64,000 nt of DNA from Anisodus tanguticus (taxonomy: Eukaryota > Streptophyta > Magnoliopsida > Solanales > Solanaceae). The stretch spans positions 38,708,032 to 38,772,031 of the forward strand of contig CM067559.1 in the NCBI GenBank assembly GCA_034509755.1, written 5' to 3'. A program made the position numbers and the translations under genes. Shown piece by piece: positions 9,675 to 20,788 of the stretch. Position 1 is the stretch's first letter. Each line of letters begins with the position of its first letter. The notes below the pieces were generated by a model, which was not told where the DNA came from, made no database searches, and saw only the letters and a program-made list of their open reading frames with translations.

Positions 9675-12600
9675 CTACTGAAGAAGTCGCACTGCAACTT
9701 GGTTATTAAGACAGAAGCCTCTGTTCTTCGTAATAAATGCATGTGTAGCTAGAGCCTGTGAAGGGAACTCCACAAGGACTGTTCTAGCTGGTGGTCTGCA
9801 ACATATAAGCCAGAAATCCATCTTATATAACGAAATAGAACACATAAGAGTAAATAGAGCCACCGAAATGTGAGTGGTAAAAGCTTCTATACCTATCAAA
9901 AGCTCGTTGTTGTCGGGCGAACATTTGAATTGATGATGCATCATACTGACAACCAGCAAGGAAACGTTCCACATCATCAGCCAATGCATTCCGAGGGACC
10001 CCTTGCAATAAAATCTGATAATGCCGACAATCATCATTAGATTTTTTGCTTCAAAGCGCTTCGTATCACTATTAAAATTGAATAAATTGAATTATTATAT
10101 TAATTTATCATGAACCAGAAAGAAAGAATAATCCATTGTTTTTCTAAAAAAACAGTAGCATCCAAGCCAGCTTACACACACCTCGACTATTAAACTGGTA
10201 AGTGTTACCTCCCACCAGCACAAATATAGAGTAATTATGTCCATCAAGGCTTAGGCCGATAGAAATCACAGAGTATATTTGTCTCTTATTAGTTTGAGGT
10301 TTTCATCACTATTAGAATTGAATGAATTGAATTATTATATTAATTATCATAAACCTTATCATTCAGAAAGAAAGATAATTCATTTTCCAGCACAAGGCTT
10401 AGGCAGATAGGAAAAGTTCACCTAATATATTTATGTGTCTTGCTAGTTTGAGGTTTTTATTTTTGTTATCAGCCTTTCCACCACCATCTAGCAAACCCCA
10501 AAATGCTAAACAAGAAAAGAGAAAAGGATGCAGACAATAAACATTAGAGATCCACTTACAGTTTTTCCATCATAGCGTGGCAAAGTGTCCCACTGCTGAC
10601 GATCAGCCTATAATCATCAAAAAGGTAAAGGAAATGATAATTTTGCATGCGACCAGAGATTAATTAATAATCAAGCAAGATGTACATTCAAAACAGTACC
10701 CTGTCCATTCTGAATAAGCGACTCTTCCGAACACCTGCCCTAAGTGAAGCGTCGTAAGCATTCCGAGAAGGGAACTGAATCATCCTATTCATGAGATAAA
10801 ATAGGGAACAGAAAAGTAATAAGCATTTTCTTTTCTGATAAAGCAGTAGCAGAAATATTTTAAGTAATCTACTCATTAAGAGTACATATTAAGTAATTAG
10901 ACGAGAAAACTAAAACTACTCTCTCGTTCAAACAAACAATTAAGTCATCGTTTGGTTGCTGCTTAGGAACTGAATTATTCATGTAATAAAACCAACATAA
11001 CTAGTATCATGTTTGGCAGTATTTTAGTTGCTACGTATAAAATTCAACACACCAAGTACTGTATGGTTACAACTTTACAATCTCATATAACATAAAATAT
11101 ATAAGTTATGAGTTAATTTATGTAATATTTTATGCAAGGTGAAAGATGGAATAAATAATACATGAATTAGTAACCACTGCATAACTAATCAATACATGCA
11201 TTACTAATACCTACATAACTCTAACCAACAACCAAACGACCCCTAAGTACTGGAAAAATGCATACAGGAAGGAGTCAATAGTTGGTAATTATTCTTCAAA
11301 TTAAGCACAACTCTTAAAAAGGTAAAAGGACAAATAAGCAAAAATGACAACTTCAAGAACTATTGGCAGAAAAGGAAACAATAATTTAGAATCTTTAAAT
11401 TATAACCCCTGCAGTAGTGTCCTATGAGGTGGGGGCGCGAGGCGGGGCGTTTTACGCAGCACAGGGCGATGCGTAAGCCCCAAGACACGGGGCGTCAGTT
11501 CCATGGATCTACGGGGCGTATTTCTCACGTATCTTCAAATTTATAATTTTAATACCAAAAAACCAAGCAAAAGTAAAATTTTCATTAAAATTCTATAAAT
11601 AAATTCAAATAAATCACCAATAATATAAATAAATTATTATAATTATTATATGAGAAAGGAAACATCACAAAAAATGATACTCCGTAGTAGACTAGATAAT
11701 CTTTAAAATAAAATCTTCATCCACTCGGTCATTAATCTCAACATCTATTAGTTCTTTCTACCCTAAACTAATATTTGCATTGATTTTTATTTATATATTT
11801 CAAAGAAGGAGAAGGATGAAAAGTGTAATAACGACAAAAAAATGGAAAAAGTTGTTTCAGCAACATAGTGCTATGAAATCTCTATCATATTTCAGACATA
11901 ACCATTTAGAAAAATTATTTATATATTTTAGGAAAAAATTACTACAATATGAAAACATGATAACATAAAGTATAAATATCATTATACACATAATAAAAAT
12001 TATAATCTATAGCAAAAATACTTTTAATTTAAAAAAAAACAATTAACGCGCGGGGCATACGTTTTTACGGCCGGGACTTATGCTTTTGCGCCCGGGACTT
12101 ACGCCCCAAATTCTAGGGCGTACGCCCTATGAATCTACACCTTTCATTTGCGCCCCGAAGCGTTTTTGGTACGCCCCTCCCCGGGGCTCACCCCGAAAAT
12201 GCCTTTGAAAACAATGCCCAACAATACTAATTGTCATATAAAATCCCTACATTATTAATTCCCGCATAACTTGATTTTAAATAAAATGGCCCATTAGTTT
12301 TTGATAGGTAAAGTGAAGTATTATGTTAAAAAACACTTTCCGGTGCTGGATTTTTTTATAACTGTGGTGTCTGGGCCAGCTTGCGTACACTTTGACTAAT
12401 TCCATGGGATACCTGCCACCTCGCACCAGCAACAGGTACCAGGTAAAATTCTGTCCATCAAGGCTCGATCAGATGGGAAGAAATCACTTAGCGTTTTTGT
12501 CTCTGTTGGGATTTAAACCTGAGATCTCATGGTTCTCAACGCACTTCATTGAGCATTAGGTCGCACCCTTGGGTGCATTAAGAATGTGCTAGATCATAAT

Positions 12601-15600
12601 AAGTAGGGCATACATTGCCATTTTTTAAGGGTTTAGTAGCCTCTCCACTCTTAGTTATTCATTCTTAGCTTTTGACAGAATATTATGACTCCAAATATTG
12701 CTAACAAATGATGAGATTTCCTTTACAAATAATCCATATCCTGCCAAGTATTCCTCTTGTATTGTGTCTAAGTATGTAATATGTGGCAATGTCTAAAGCC
12801 TAAAGGGGCGACAATAATTTATACTCAAAACGCATTCGATAGAGTTTTTAATAGGGGATGAAAAACATGCCTTCCTCTTTCATAATCAATAATACCAAAA
12901 CAATTTTCATTTGTCTCTAGGGATTAGTAATGCTCCTAGTAGTTATGACCTTAAATATCTTTTTTGATAAATTAGCTATAACATGAATATTACAAGGATT
13001 TCTCCAGAATGCTTGCTACCTGGTTTGAGTGAAGTCAAAAAATCAGAAATCAAAACATGAATCTCCTTATTAAGAATAAAATAGAAATTTTAAATCTAAT
13101 TTGTGTCATTCTAACAAATTCTCTGTTTTTATACTGCTGGTGTCCAAAACTAAGGAAGTCCAAATCAGAAATTAAAACCACAATTATTTTATAAAATGGA
13201 TCAAAGCTAGGGAAGTCCAAATCAATGGCCCATTCTTATGCACAATTTCAAACTCATTGTTCTCCAAAGATTCATGTGAGCATTGTAGATGAATCCAATG
13301 CATAACATTCTGGGCTCAATATGGCGTAGCCCAAGGAATAAATCCGTTAAATTTTGTTAGACCAAAGAGGACAATATATACATGGGGTTTGGGTTGAGAG
13401 CATAGGCGAATCTAGGATTTCTAGGACACAGGTGCACCACTAAAAAGAGAGAAAAAATAAAGTACTAAGTGGGAATCGATTCCTGATCCTTTAGCTAAAT
13501 AACACAGCATTCAACCAAGTGCACCATTCAGCCCTTTTGGAGCATGGGTGCCAGGAGATAATATTAGATCAATTCTACAAAATATGTTCATAAAATACTT
13601 AAGTCTTCGAAATGACCATGGATTCACGTGCCCCATTTTTTAACCTAAATTCGCCCCTGGTTGAGAGAAAAACGGACCCATTGCATTTTCATTATGAATG
13701 CTAAAATATGCTATTAGAAACATTTTATTAGATATAGATTATACCACTAATGTACATTTAACATATATTTATCTTTAATATTAATGCATATGTGTTTTAA
13801 TCTGTATTCAATATCAGTGGTTAACCTTTAAAACATAGCCTATGTTACTCTCTAGTATTAGATACAAATAAAATCACTGATGCGCATTAACATACAGGGT
13901 TTTTTTCTGCGGTGGTGTCCGAACTAGCTTATGCACACTTGACTATTCCACCGGGTGCCAGGTAACTTTGCCCACCAAAGGTTAGGAAAATAAGAAAAAA
14001 TCACCTAGTGTAGGATTCGAACTTGAGACCTCGTGATTCTCCTCCATACATGTTTAATAGCACATTTTAGTTGTCATATTCAAAATGCAAAATGCTATGG
14101 ACCAAACAATCAGTATCTTCAATTCTCACATGCATCTTCAGAAAACAATGAATCTGAAATTAGGATAGCTTGTTGGTTTTAATTTGGGGCAACCTGGATG
14201 CACAACTTACTATACTTTACTTCTTGGTCAATGTCTCATTCTAACTATTTGAATGCAAATTTTCTTTTCCAGGATATAGGACATAAATGGTTAAAGGGAA
14301 ATACACAAATACCTCCTCCAATTTGTCCCTTTTCGCGATGACGCACCTAAAATTTGCGGAGGTCCTATTACTCCTATGTTCTTGTCTAAAGTGCATCTTA
14401 TACAACCCCATGATGTATAGAACATATGAGACCTTTCTGGTGGTACACACGATGCCACGTGTTTTGCGTAATGTTTTTTTTTTTTCATTTCTTCCCATCA
14501 TGTTCACATTCCCTTATGTCTCTATCCATCTCTTGTCTCCCCCTACATACTAACAGAGCTTAACTTTGATGGATTTTCATTTGCTCCTTGTTTGCTCCAT
14601 TTTATTATACAGAGGGATAACTCATCTTATTTTAGTTAATTTGCTGCTCTTCTTCAAACATAGAAACAAAAATAACCATACCTTACTAGAAGAAGTAAAA
14701 TATCTTTACTCCATAAAAGTAGGAGTAAAAGTTATGTATTTAGAAATATAAATCCCGCCCCCGTGGATGGTAGTCATGGCTCAACTTTAGCCAAAAGCCT
14801 ATAATTTAATAGTCTTTTTGTAACTTGAAAGTTGGGTCTTCGTATGGCGATTGGTTTGGTAAAGCAAGAGAGAGACTGCAGAAATCGGTTTTTTTTGGGG
14901 GGGCTGCTACTGTGAGTAACAAAGCTTTTTGGACCCACGAATGATGGGTAACTTTAAGGAATCGTGTTATACAGTTGGGCCACGTTTGAGGGGGTCCATA
15001 CATATTATCCCATGATTAAATTATAGTGGCATTATTTTAAAATTGGATGCAATCACCGGCAAGTCTAACATAAAACAAATTGAAAAATAATAAAGAAAAA
15101 AAGAAACACCAATAATCCTTGCTAGAGAGCAAGTTCATCAGAAGGAGGTTCACATATTACGACTTTTGAAAAGCACTCGGATGCTCACAAAAGTATCCCA
15201 CACAGATACCGGGTAAATATGTCCATCAAGACTTAGAAAGATGAAAAGAAATCACTAAGAGTTTTTTTGTAGGGCCTTGAAGTCTGGTCTCCCATGATCC
15301 ATTGTAGCTTCATTGACAACTGCTCCCTGCGTCCCAATTTATGTGACGGCGTTATAAATCATTTTATTAAGGGTAAAATGGAAAGTTTAAAATTATATTG
15401 TTACTAAATATAGAAAGGTGTGATTCTTTTTGGGACTGACTAAAAAGAAAAGATTGTCACATAAATTGGGATGGAAGGAGTAAATCACACCCTTGGGTGC
15501 TCAGAAATCAAAAGCACGATATATATGATATATTTCCTCATAGATGTTGTTAAACCCTATATCATAAAAGAAGAAACTTACCCTGCAACTGGAGCATAGT

Positions 15601-17736
15601 TCGCGTTGTACTCAAATCTAACATCATCTAGGCTCAAATTAGAGGCCCCTATCATGCTAATAATGTCACTCTTCCTTGTTTGCCTTCCGATGCCATAAAT
15701 TCTCCCATAAACCAAACCTGAGAAATAGAAAGACCAAAGATCCTGGATCAATCTCATATAAGATTGCATTTGCATTTGGCATGAACAAAGATGCAACACT
15801 GCTATTACTACCCTGTGAAAGTAACCTGATGTAAAATAATGAGATTTTTTCAACTTTGGCCCGTCAGCCAAAATTAATTATGGGGGCTAGCCAAAATATA
15901 CAAAAACTTATACGTTAGTTATGTATATTATATGTTACTTAATATACAAAACATATACATTTGCCGGCTATTATTTTTTAGAGTGGTCCAAAAATGTCAT
16001 TATCCCTAAAAAATAATACCTGCCCTTACTAAAACCAACCATCCGTTCCACATGTGTGGAAAAAAAGGAAATTGACGTGAAGGAAAGTGGATAATATGAA
16101 ATCCGTAACTTTTTAAATTGTTGATTATTGCCTCCAACTCCACCTACGTGAGCTTCATGAAGCATAAGTAGACCACACTCGGAACTTGGATAAAGGAAGG
16201 GGTTGGAGTAGGTTGGTGGTTAGCATAAAAGTTGCCAAATTAGGATAGAGCGCCGACCCGACCCCAATTACTCCAACTAGTGTGGATTGAGGTGTACTCG
16301 ATTAATCGATAGTTATTGCCTCCACTCAAAGTGTTAAATTCACAATTTTTTCAATACATTAATCCAACAAAATACTTTCACTGCCATGAGTTTCTACAAT
16401 CTCAAGGTGTCTAACACATCAAATACTTACCTAGTCGCAAACTAACATGCTCAAACAATAAGGAATCAGAAAAAAACCCTAAATCGCTGAAATATGGGAA
16501 AAGACAGGAAAAATGGGGAAGTCCTCATAACCTCTTAACAATTATTTCAAAATTCTCAAGCCTTTAGCAGGGAAATAGTTGTCTAGTAGCAAGTTGAAAA
16601 TGCTCAAACAATAAGCTGAAGAGGCAAAACAACAACAACAACACAGCCAGTGAAATCCCACACTGAAATAACTAGAAAAAAAAAAAGGACAGGTAAATTA
16701 ACAAGACCGCATAAGGTAACAAATAAGCAAAAGGGTATCCATAATTTCTTGCATTATGCATATGCAATCTAAAACCTCTATAGAACAATAAAAAAACTTT
16801 TATAAAGTAGGGATCTAGTAGCTCAGTTGGTTGGCTACCTGAACTTTCACCTTGTTGGTGAGGGTTCGAATCCCCTTCCCCATTTCCCCTTCCTCCACCC
16901 CTATGTAATACACAAAAAATTATAAACAAAAGAAGTAGAAAAGGGCAGCCCCGTGCAACAAGCATACATCATTACCAGGGTCCCAGGAAGGGCCGCACCC
17001 AAGACAACCTATCCTAATGCAAGCATTAGTGGTTGCGACAACTTTACGATTGGTCCAAAACTCCCCTTCAATAAATATAACAGCAAGAACATCTAGATTT
17101 ATGTAGACAGTTTTGGAGCAAACTGAAATTGTTCAAAGAATAAGCAGAACCCTAAACACTGAAATGTTTGGAAAAAAGTAGCCATAATTTCTAACATTAT
17201 ACATATGCAATCTAAAAACTTCACAAACCCATTACAAAAACCATTTTTTTATGGAAAAAAAAAAGTGAACTTTAAGAATATATATAACAACAAGAATAGT
17301 TTTTTATGAAATATTTGAAAGATTTATGTGGACTGTAGATAGGATTTGGAGCAAATTGAAAATGCTCCAAAACCATAAACCCTGAACACCGTAATATTTG
17401 GGGGGGGGGGGGGGGGGGAGACAGGTAAATTAACAAGACTGCATAAGATTACAAATAAGTAAAAGGGTATCAATAATTTCTTGCATTATGCATATACAAT
17501 CAAGAAAGCCAATTTTTTATGAATAAAAAAGTGAACTTTAAGAACAAATATAACAGCAAGAACGTATTTTTACGGAAAGATTTATGTCTACCAGTAGATG
17601 GGTTCTGAAGGAATGGATCAGATGAGTTGGGTGTTTCCATTTGGGTCGATAATTGTCTGCTGAGGGGCAACGTGAGCACTTGATTTGTTTGAATCGAACG
17701 GTTCGATTTAGTCACAGCCCTAAATAAACCCATCAT
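9675..17736 (-). CDS. Mitochondrial RRM-like RNA-binding family protein, six exons, 218 aa
   Basis: Coding exons on the minus strand: 17736-17592, 15717-15582, 10784-10700, 10607-10560, 10014-9893 and 9795-9675. All introns are GT-AG, phases join cleanly and the sum is 657 nt (218 aa plus stop). The first 30 residues (MMGLFRAVTKSNR then PLSRQLST) are rich in Arg/Ser and lack acids, like a mitochondrial presequence. Residues 50-122 contain YGRIYGIGRQTRK, SMIGASNLSLDDV and QFPSRNAYDASLRAG. Residues about 139-218 form an RRM-like fold: ILLQGVPRNALADDVERFL as the first strand and helix, and TVLVEFPSQALATHAF plus FCLNNQVAVRLLQ at the end. The canonical RNP1 aromatics are weak, so RNA binding is inferred. 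I recall similar plant proteins annotated as RRM-family of unknown role. The 4797-bp second intron and 1874-bp first intron hold many SINEs and MITEs. Confidence 0.85.
10150..10325 (-). repeat. Degraded Au-like SINE in intron 2
   Basis: Read on the plus strand it keeps AAGCCAGCTTACACACACCT, CCTCCCACCAGCACAAATAT and GTCCATCAAGGCTTAGGC, the reverse of the SINE family seen complete at 12351-12576. The tRNA-like head is lost. A further scrap of the same family is at 10385-10460. Confidence 0.65.
10940..11250. mobile_element. hAT-like MITE in intron 2
   Basis: The ends are inverted: TCGTTTGGTTGCTGCTTAGG at left and CCAACAACCAAACGACCC at right, with TAAGT flanking both sides. The interior is AT-rich and non-coding. 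Confidence 0.65.
11410..12215. mobile_element. Non-autonomous element with GC-rich ACGCCCC/GGGGCGT termini
   Basis: The left end has clustered GGGGCG and GGGGCGT motifs (GCGCGAGGCGGGGCG). The right end has the inverted forms (TACGCCCC, GCGCCCGGGACTTACGCCCC, ACGCCCCTCCCCGGGGC). A roughly 500-bp AT-rich, non-coding core separates them. The layout resembles hAT elements with subterminal repeats, but I could not find a convincing 8-bp target duplication. Confidence 0.6.
12351..12576 (-). repeat. Full-length Au-like SINE in intron 2
   Basis: In minus orientation the element starts GCACCCAAGGGTGCGACC, contains a tRNA-like B box (GGTTTAAATCCC, here inverted at about 12510) and ends in GGCCCAGACACCACAG plus a T-rich tail inverted at 12351-12357. 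The interior blocks CCTGCCACCTCGCACCAGC and CTGTCCATCAAGGCT match the other copies in this window. Confidence 0.8.
12580..13400. other. Intron 2 sequence without recognised elements
   Basis: AT-rich intronic sequence; I saw no coding frame, RNA gene or transposon termini. Confidence 0.5.
13401..13659. mobile_element. hAT MITE in intron 2
   Basis: The ends are CATAGGCGAATCTAGG and, inverted, CCTAAATTCGCCCCTG, flanked by a perfect 8-bp duplication GTTGAGAG (13393-13400 and 13660-13667). At 259 bp and non-coding, this is a hAT-type MITE. Confidence 0.85.
13905..14045 (-). repeat. Au-like SINE, partial
   Basis: It contains GGTGGTGTCCGAACTAGCTT, CCACCGGGTGCCAGGTAACT and CGAACTTGAGACCTCGTGAT, the reverse of the SINE interior, tail and B box. 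The 5' head is truncated. Confidence 0.75.
14280..15160. other. Intron 2 sequence, possible MITE at 14280-14510
   Basis: The phrase AAATACCTCCTCCAATTTGTCC followed by inverted-looking sequence resembles common Solanaceae intronic repeats, but ends are unclear. Frames on both strands here are shadows of one another without domain matches. Confidence 0.35.
15165..15515 (-). repeat. Au-like SINE split by a Stowaway MITE
   Basis: SINE sequence (TACCGGGTAAATATGTCCAT, GTCTGGTCTCCCATGATCC, GCTTCATTGACAACT) stops at 15322 and resumes at 15481 with AAATCACACCCTTGGGTGCT, which is the SINE head. The MITE at 15323-15480 occupies the gap. Confidence 0.8.
15323..15480. mobile_element. Stowaway-type MITE nested in a SINE
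   Basis: The 158-bp element has strong inverted ends, CTCCCTGCGTCCCAATTTAT and CATAAATTGGGATGGAAGGAG, and no coding capacity. It must be younger than the SINE it interrupts. Confidence 0.88.
15880..16015. repeat. MITE-like repeat in intron 1
   Basis: It is bounded by ATGGGGGCTAGCCAAAATAT and TGCCGGCTATTATTTTTTAG, with TATAC-rich interior; the GCTAGCC and GCCGGCTAT ends are weakly inverted. It is typical of dispersed Solanaceae repeats. Confidence 0.5.
16810..16925 (+). repeat. tRNA-derived SINE
   Basis: The head GGATCTAGTAGCTCAGTTGG has an RNA polymerase III A box, and GAGGGTTCGAATCCCC is a B box at normal spacing. This is followed by a pyrimidine-rich body and an A-rich end. It cannot fold into a full tRNA with acceptor stem, so it is a SINE head rather than a tRNA gene. 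Confidence 0.75.
16970..17070 (-). repeat. SINE fragment (TTG-tail family)
   Basis: The blocks GGGTCCCAGGAAGGGCCGCA, AATGCAAGCATTAGTGG and CCAAAACTCCCCTTC match, in reverse, the SINE at 40160-40330. A middle segment containing the B box is deleted. Confidence 0.65.
17401..17419. repeat. Poly-G tract
   Basis: Nineteen consecutive G residues follow AATATTT. Such a run is prone to length error in assembly. Confidence 0.9.
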
Positions 17737-17765
17737 CTTGGAACTAAAAGAGTGAAGTTTCGGCT

Positions 17766-17876
17766 ATGGCAATGAAGAAGCAGTGTGTGTTAACAATGAC
17801 TGCGAATGATGTGAAGGCCAATTTTTTCACTGATGAGGTGTTAATACGGCGTCGTTCTAAGAAAGGTACCTTGTAG
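17766..17876 (+). CDS. Unrecognised 36-aa frame, possible first exon
   Basis: ATG at 17766 opens MAMKKQCVLTMTANDVKANF, continues FTDEVLIRRRSKKGTL and stops at 17874. The amino-acid composition looks protein-like (DVKANFFTDEVL, then a basic RRRSKK end). The sequence AAGAAAG|GTACCT could be a splice donor at 17865, making this the first exon of a longer gene. It diverges from the RRM-like gene with only 29 bp between start codons, so both transcripts would need overlapping 5' ends. I recognise no family and found no downstream exon. It may be a chance frame or a gene relic. Confidence 0.3.
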   Translation: MAMKKQCVLTMTANDVKANFFTDEVLIRRRSKKGTL

Positions 17877-18024
17877 TTTCACCCCACAATTTTGCTTTTT
17901 GTTCTTCTAGACATCCAAACTTTGTAAAAATATCACTTCTTTTCTTTTAAAAAAAAATGTGTGACCAAACGTGAGGAATGTTGCCTATGTATCACACCGG
18001 GATAGTAAACATAAGTCTAGCGAG

Positions 18025-18150
18025 AATCTTAGTAGCTCAGTTAGTTGGTTACCTGAACTTCTACTTTATTGGTGAAGGTTCGATTTTACACTTTATAATC
18101 CCCTCCCTTTTTTTTCTTTTCCTATCCCCTATATAATAAAAATATTTAAA
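18025..18150 (+). repeat. tRNA-derived SINE, degraded
   Basis: The head CTTAGTAGCTCAGTTAGTTG (A box) and GTGAAGGTTCGATTTTAC (mutated B box) mirror the SINE at 16810, followed by the same pyrimidine-rich body and an A-rich end. Confidence 0.7.
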
Positions 18151-20783
18151 AAATAATAATAATATGTCCAGCAGTAAGACATAAAGAGGGTTTGACATTT
18201 GAAGAGTTATTATAGTTTTAAACGTCTTATTGCAAAAGGCAAAAATCGAACAATTTTGGAACTTTCGTTAAAAATGGATATGATCTTTCTTCCGTTTAAC
18301 TAATTTATCCCGAGATCAGTCAACATTTAAATAAAGCGTCACACAATATGAACATGGTGATTCCATAAAGGGTACTTGTACTAGATATATCCGACCCAAA
18401 AATCGAGCTCTGCTAAGTCAAATGCACATGATGCAAATAAAGTGTAGCCAAGTAGATATAATTTTGTTTGTGTTTCAATCTTACTAAGGCTTAATGGAGA
18501 AACGTGTCTAGACTGACTTTATCTAAGCGGACAACTCGAGCAAGAGAGGAAAAATTTGTCAGTAACAACACTATTCCAATTTCATTGATGGGCCAACCCT
18601 GCATATCATGTGTGATTAATAATCATTTACCAAATGCCAAGGGGCTCCAACTTTATCTCAACAAAAAGTAGAATGAATAACCACATTCTTTTGGTCGTGT
18701 CTGAAATATTTTCAGAGACTTAGATGATGCGCGAGAGAAGATTGAAACACAAACAAAATTAAGTTAACGTGTGAGTATTTTCCTTCCAAAGCAAAGGAAT
18801 TTAAATTGGATACTATAATTATTTTAACATACTTCTTACACTTCAAAAGCTAAAAGAAAGTTAGGAATATGATTAAATCCCCACTGCTAGCTAGCCGGCA
18901 AGTATGCCTAATTTGAAGTTGATACTAACTAAGCTATGATTATGTGTCCTCTGTAGATAAAAACTCTTGGCCTAAAAGAGTTCAAAATTTGTCACGGAAC
19001 GTGCATTCCTTTTCTTTTAGTTTATATTCTTAGTAAATTTTTATAATAACATGCAAAACATAAGTGATTTAAAGATTTTTTTACTTCAAAATATAAAAAA
19101 AAAAAAAAATCAGCTTTCACGTCAATCTCAGAACGAGAGCAGAAGACATAAAGTTTCCTTTTTGGCTGAAATGTAAAGCTAATAGAACCACGAATATATA
19201 AATATTGCGGAATTGTTAAATTTTGAAGCTATAAGGTTAGGATTCATTGGTGGTCTTAAGATATTTATCTCATGTTTACTTCTTAAAAATTAATAAATTT
19301 TTTATTCTTGAAAATTTTAAAGTTTAATATTTTTGTAACTCATAAAATAAATGTATATAATTATAAATAATATTATCTAATACTTTTTACTATGATTGAA
19401 ATTGTCTGGAAATAACGTGTAACTACATGTTTATAGAGACTAGTTGAGCAAAAATAATCAATTTGAACCTACAGTACTTTGGTTCGTGAATGTTACCAAA
19501 TTGAAAAGTCATTAACCAATTCAAATTAATCCGAAATAACTGAACCGATCAAATGCATACCTCTAATTAAATCCACAATCCAATGACAAATTTATGATAA
19601 AAGTAGTAGTGCACCAATTTCCTTTAAATTATGGATCATCTTTATATTTACTAATACTGTATTTAGGGATGAAATGAGCCGATATTTCGTAAATACATAA
19701 TAATTTTGAATATATTAATTATTTTCTGATTGTTTTGAAGGAGTAAAAGAAAGATCCTATTGTTTCTTCAATAACTTTTATCTCCAGTGGACCTCTCAAT
19801 AGGATTCAAACTCAAATAAAGTTTCGACCATCTATCAGAGAAAAAAGAACAATGGGATCTTGTAAGATTTCTAATTAATTGATCGCATTCTTAAATTTGG
19901 AATGAAAGAGGAGCAATGCTTCCTATCATAGGACAAACAATAAGCTCACTTAAATCATAATAACATTCACTAAAACGTTCTATTTTAAAAGTAAAATCAA
20001 ACATACAAGAGATTCATCAACAACGGCAAATAAAAAAGATGGGCGCCTAATTCCAATACAATAAGATCAATTAGTACAAATCACATGAACATTGTGATTG
20101 ATGAGCGGATATGTGAATTAACCATATCTCATTGAAAATTTGATTTAGGTTAACTGATTGAAGTTAGATTGAAAAAGATAGCTAGTGAAATGGCCCAAGT
20201 GGTGAATAAGTAAAAGTCCTAATATTAAATGATTGTATGTGTGGATTAGCAAGGTCCATTATTTGTTACGTTGTGATGAATAGACACTCTCTATAATAGA
20301 GGTCAATCCTCTTCCCTTAACAATCAAAAAGTACCCTAGCGTATTATGTTCTTGAATAATGATCATAATTGATGTCCCATTAGCTGAGTTCTTAGAGCTG
20401 AGAGAGTGTGGGTAACTAAAATTATGAAAGTTGCCTCGTACTTAATTAATTATTGTTGTTGTTGTACCAATGAAGTTGAATAGTATGCTTCTTCAATTCT
20501 AACTCAAAATTGTGATTTTATAACTGCGTAGTTATGTCTTAATTTCTGTTATAATAGTAAAAAAGTTTATGTTATCAGAGCTATCATAGTTAGTGTTTTT
20601 GAAATCTATTATTTTTGTCTCGAGTTAAACAGATAACACATAATCCATAAGAGTTTTTCGTCCTAATGTGTCAGGCCCCAATTTGACCACGTGACCAACA
20701 ATCAATGTCGTAACATGCATCGAGCGAACCATCTGACCTCATACCAAAATATACTCCATGCATGAATGAAAAATATTTCAAAT
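18151..20783. other. Intergenic stretch without recognised genes
   Basis: About 2.6 kb of AT-rich sequence. I saw no coding frame with family resemblance. A phrase TTATCAGAGCTATCATAG near 20573 could be a worn retrotransposon primer-binding site, but no LTR pair supports it. Confidence 0.55.
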
Positions 20784-20788
20784 CATTC

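Noticed and set aside
16810..16885. A tRNA gene
   Set aside because: A and B boxes are present but the acceptor stem does not pair and the body continues as a SINE.
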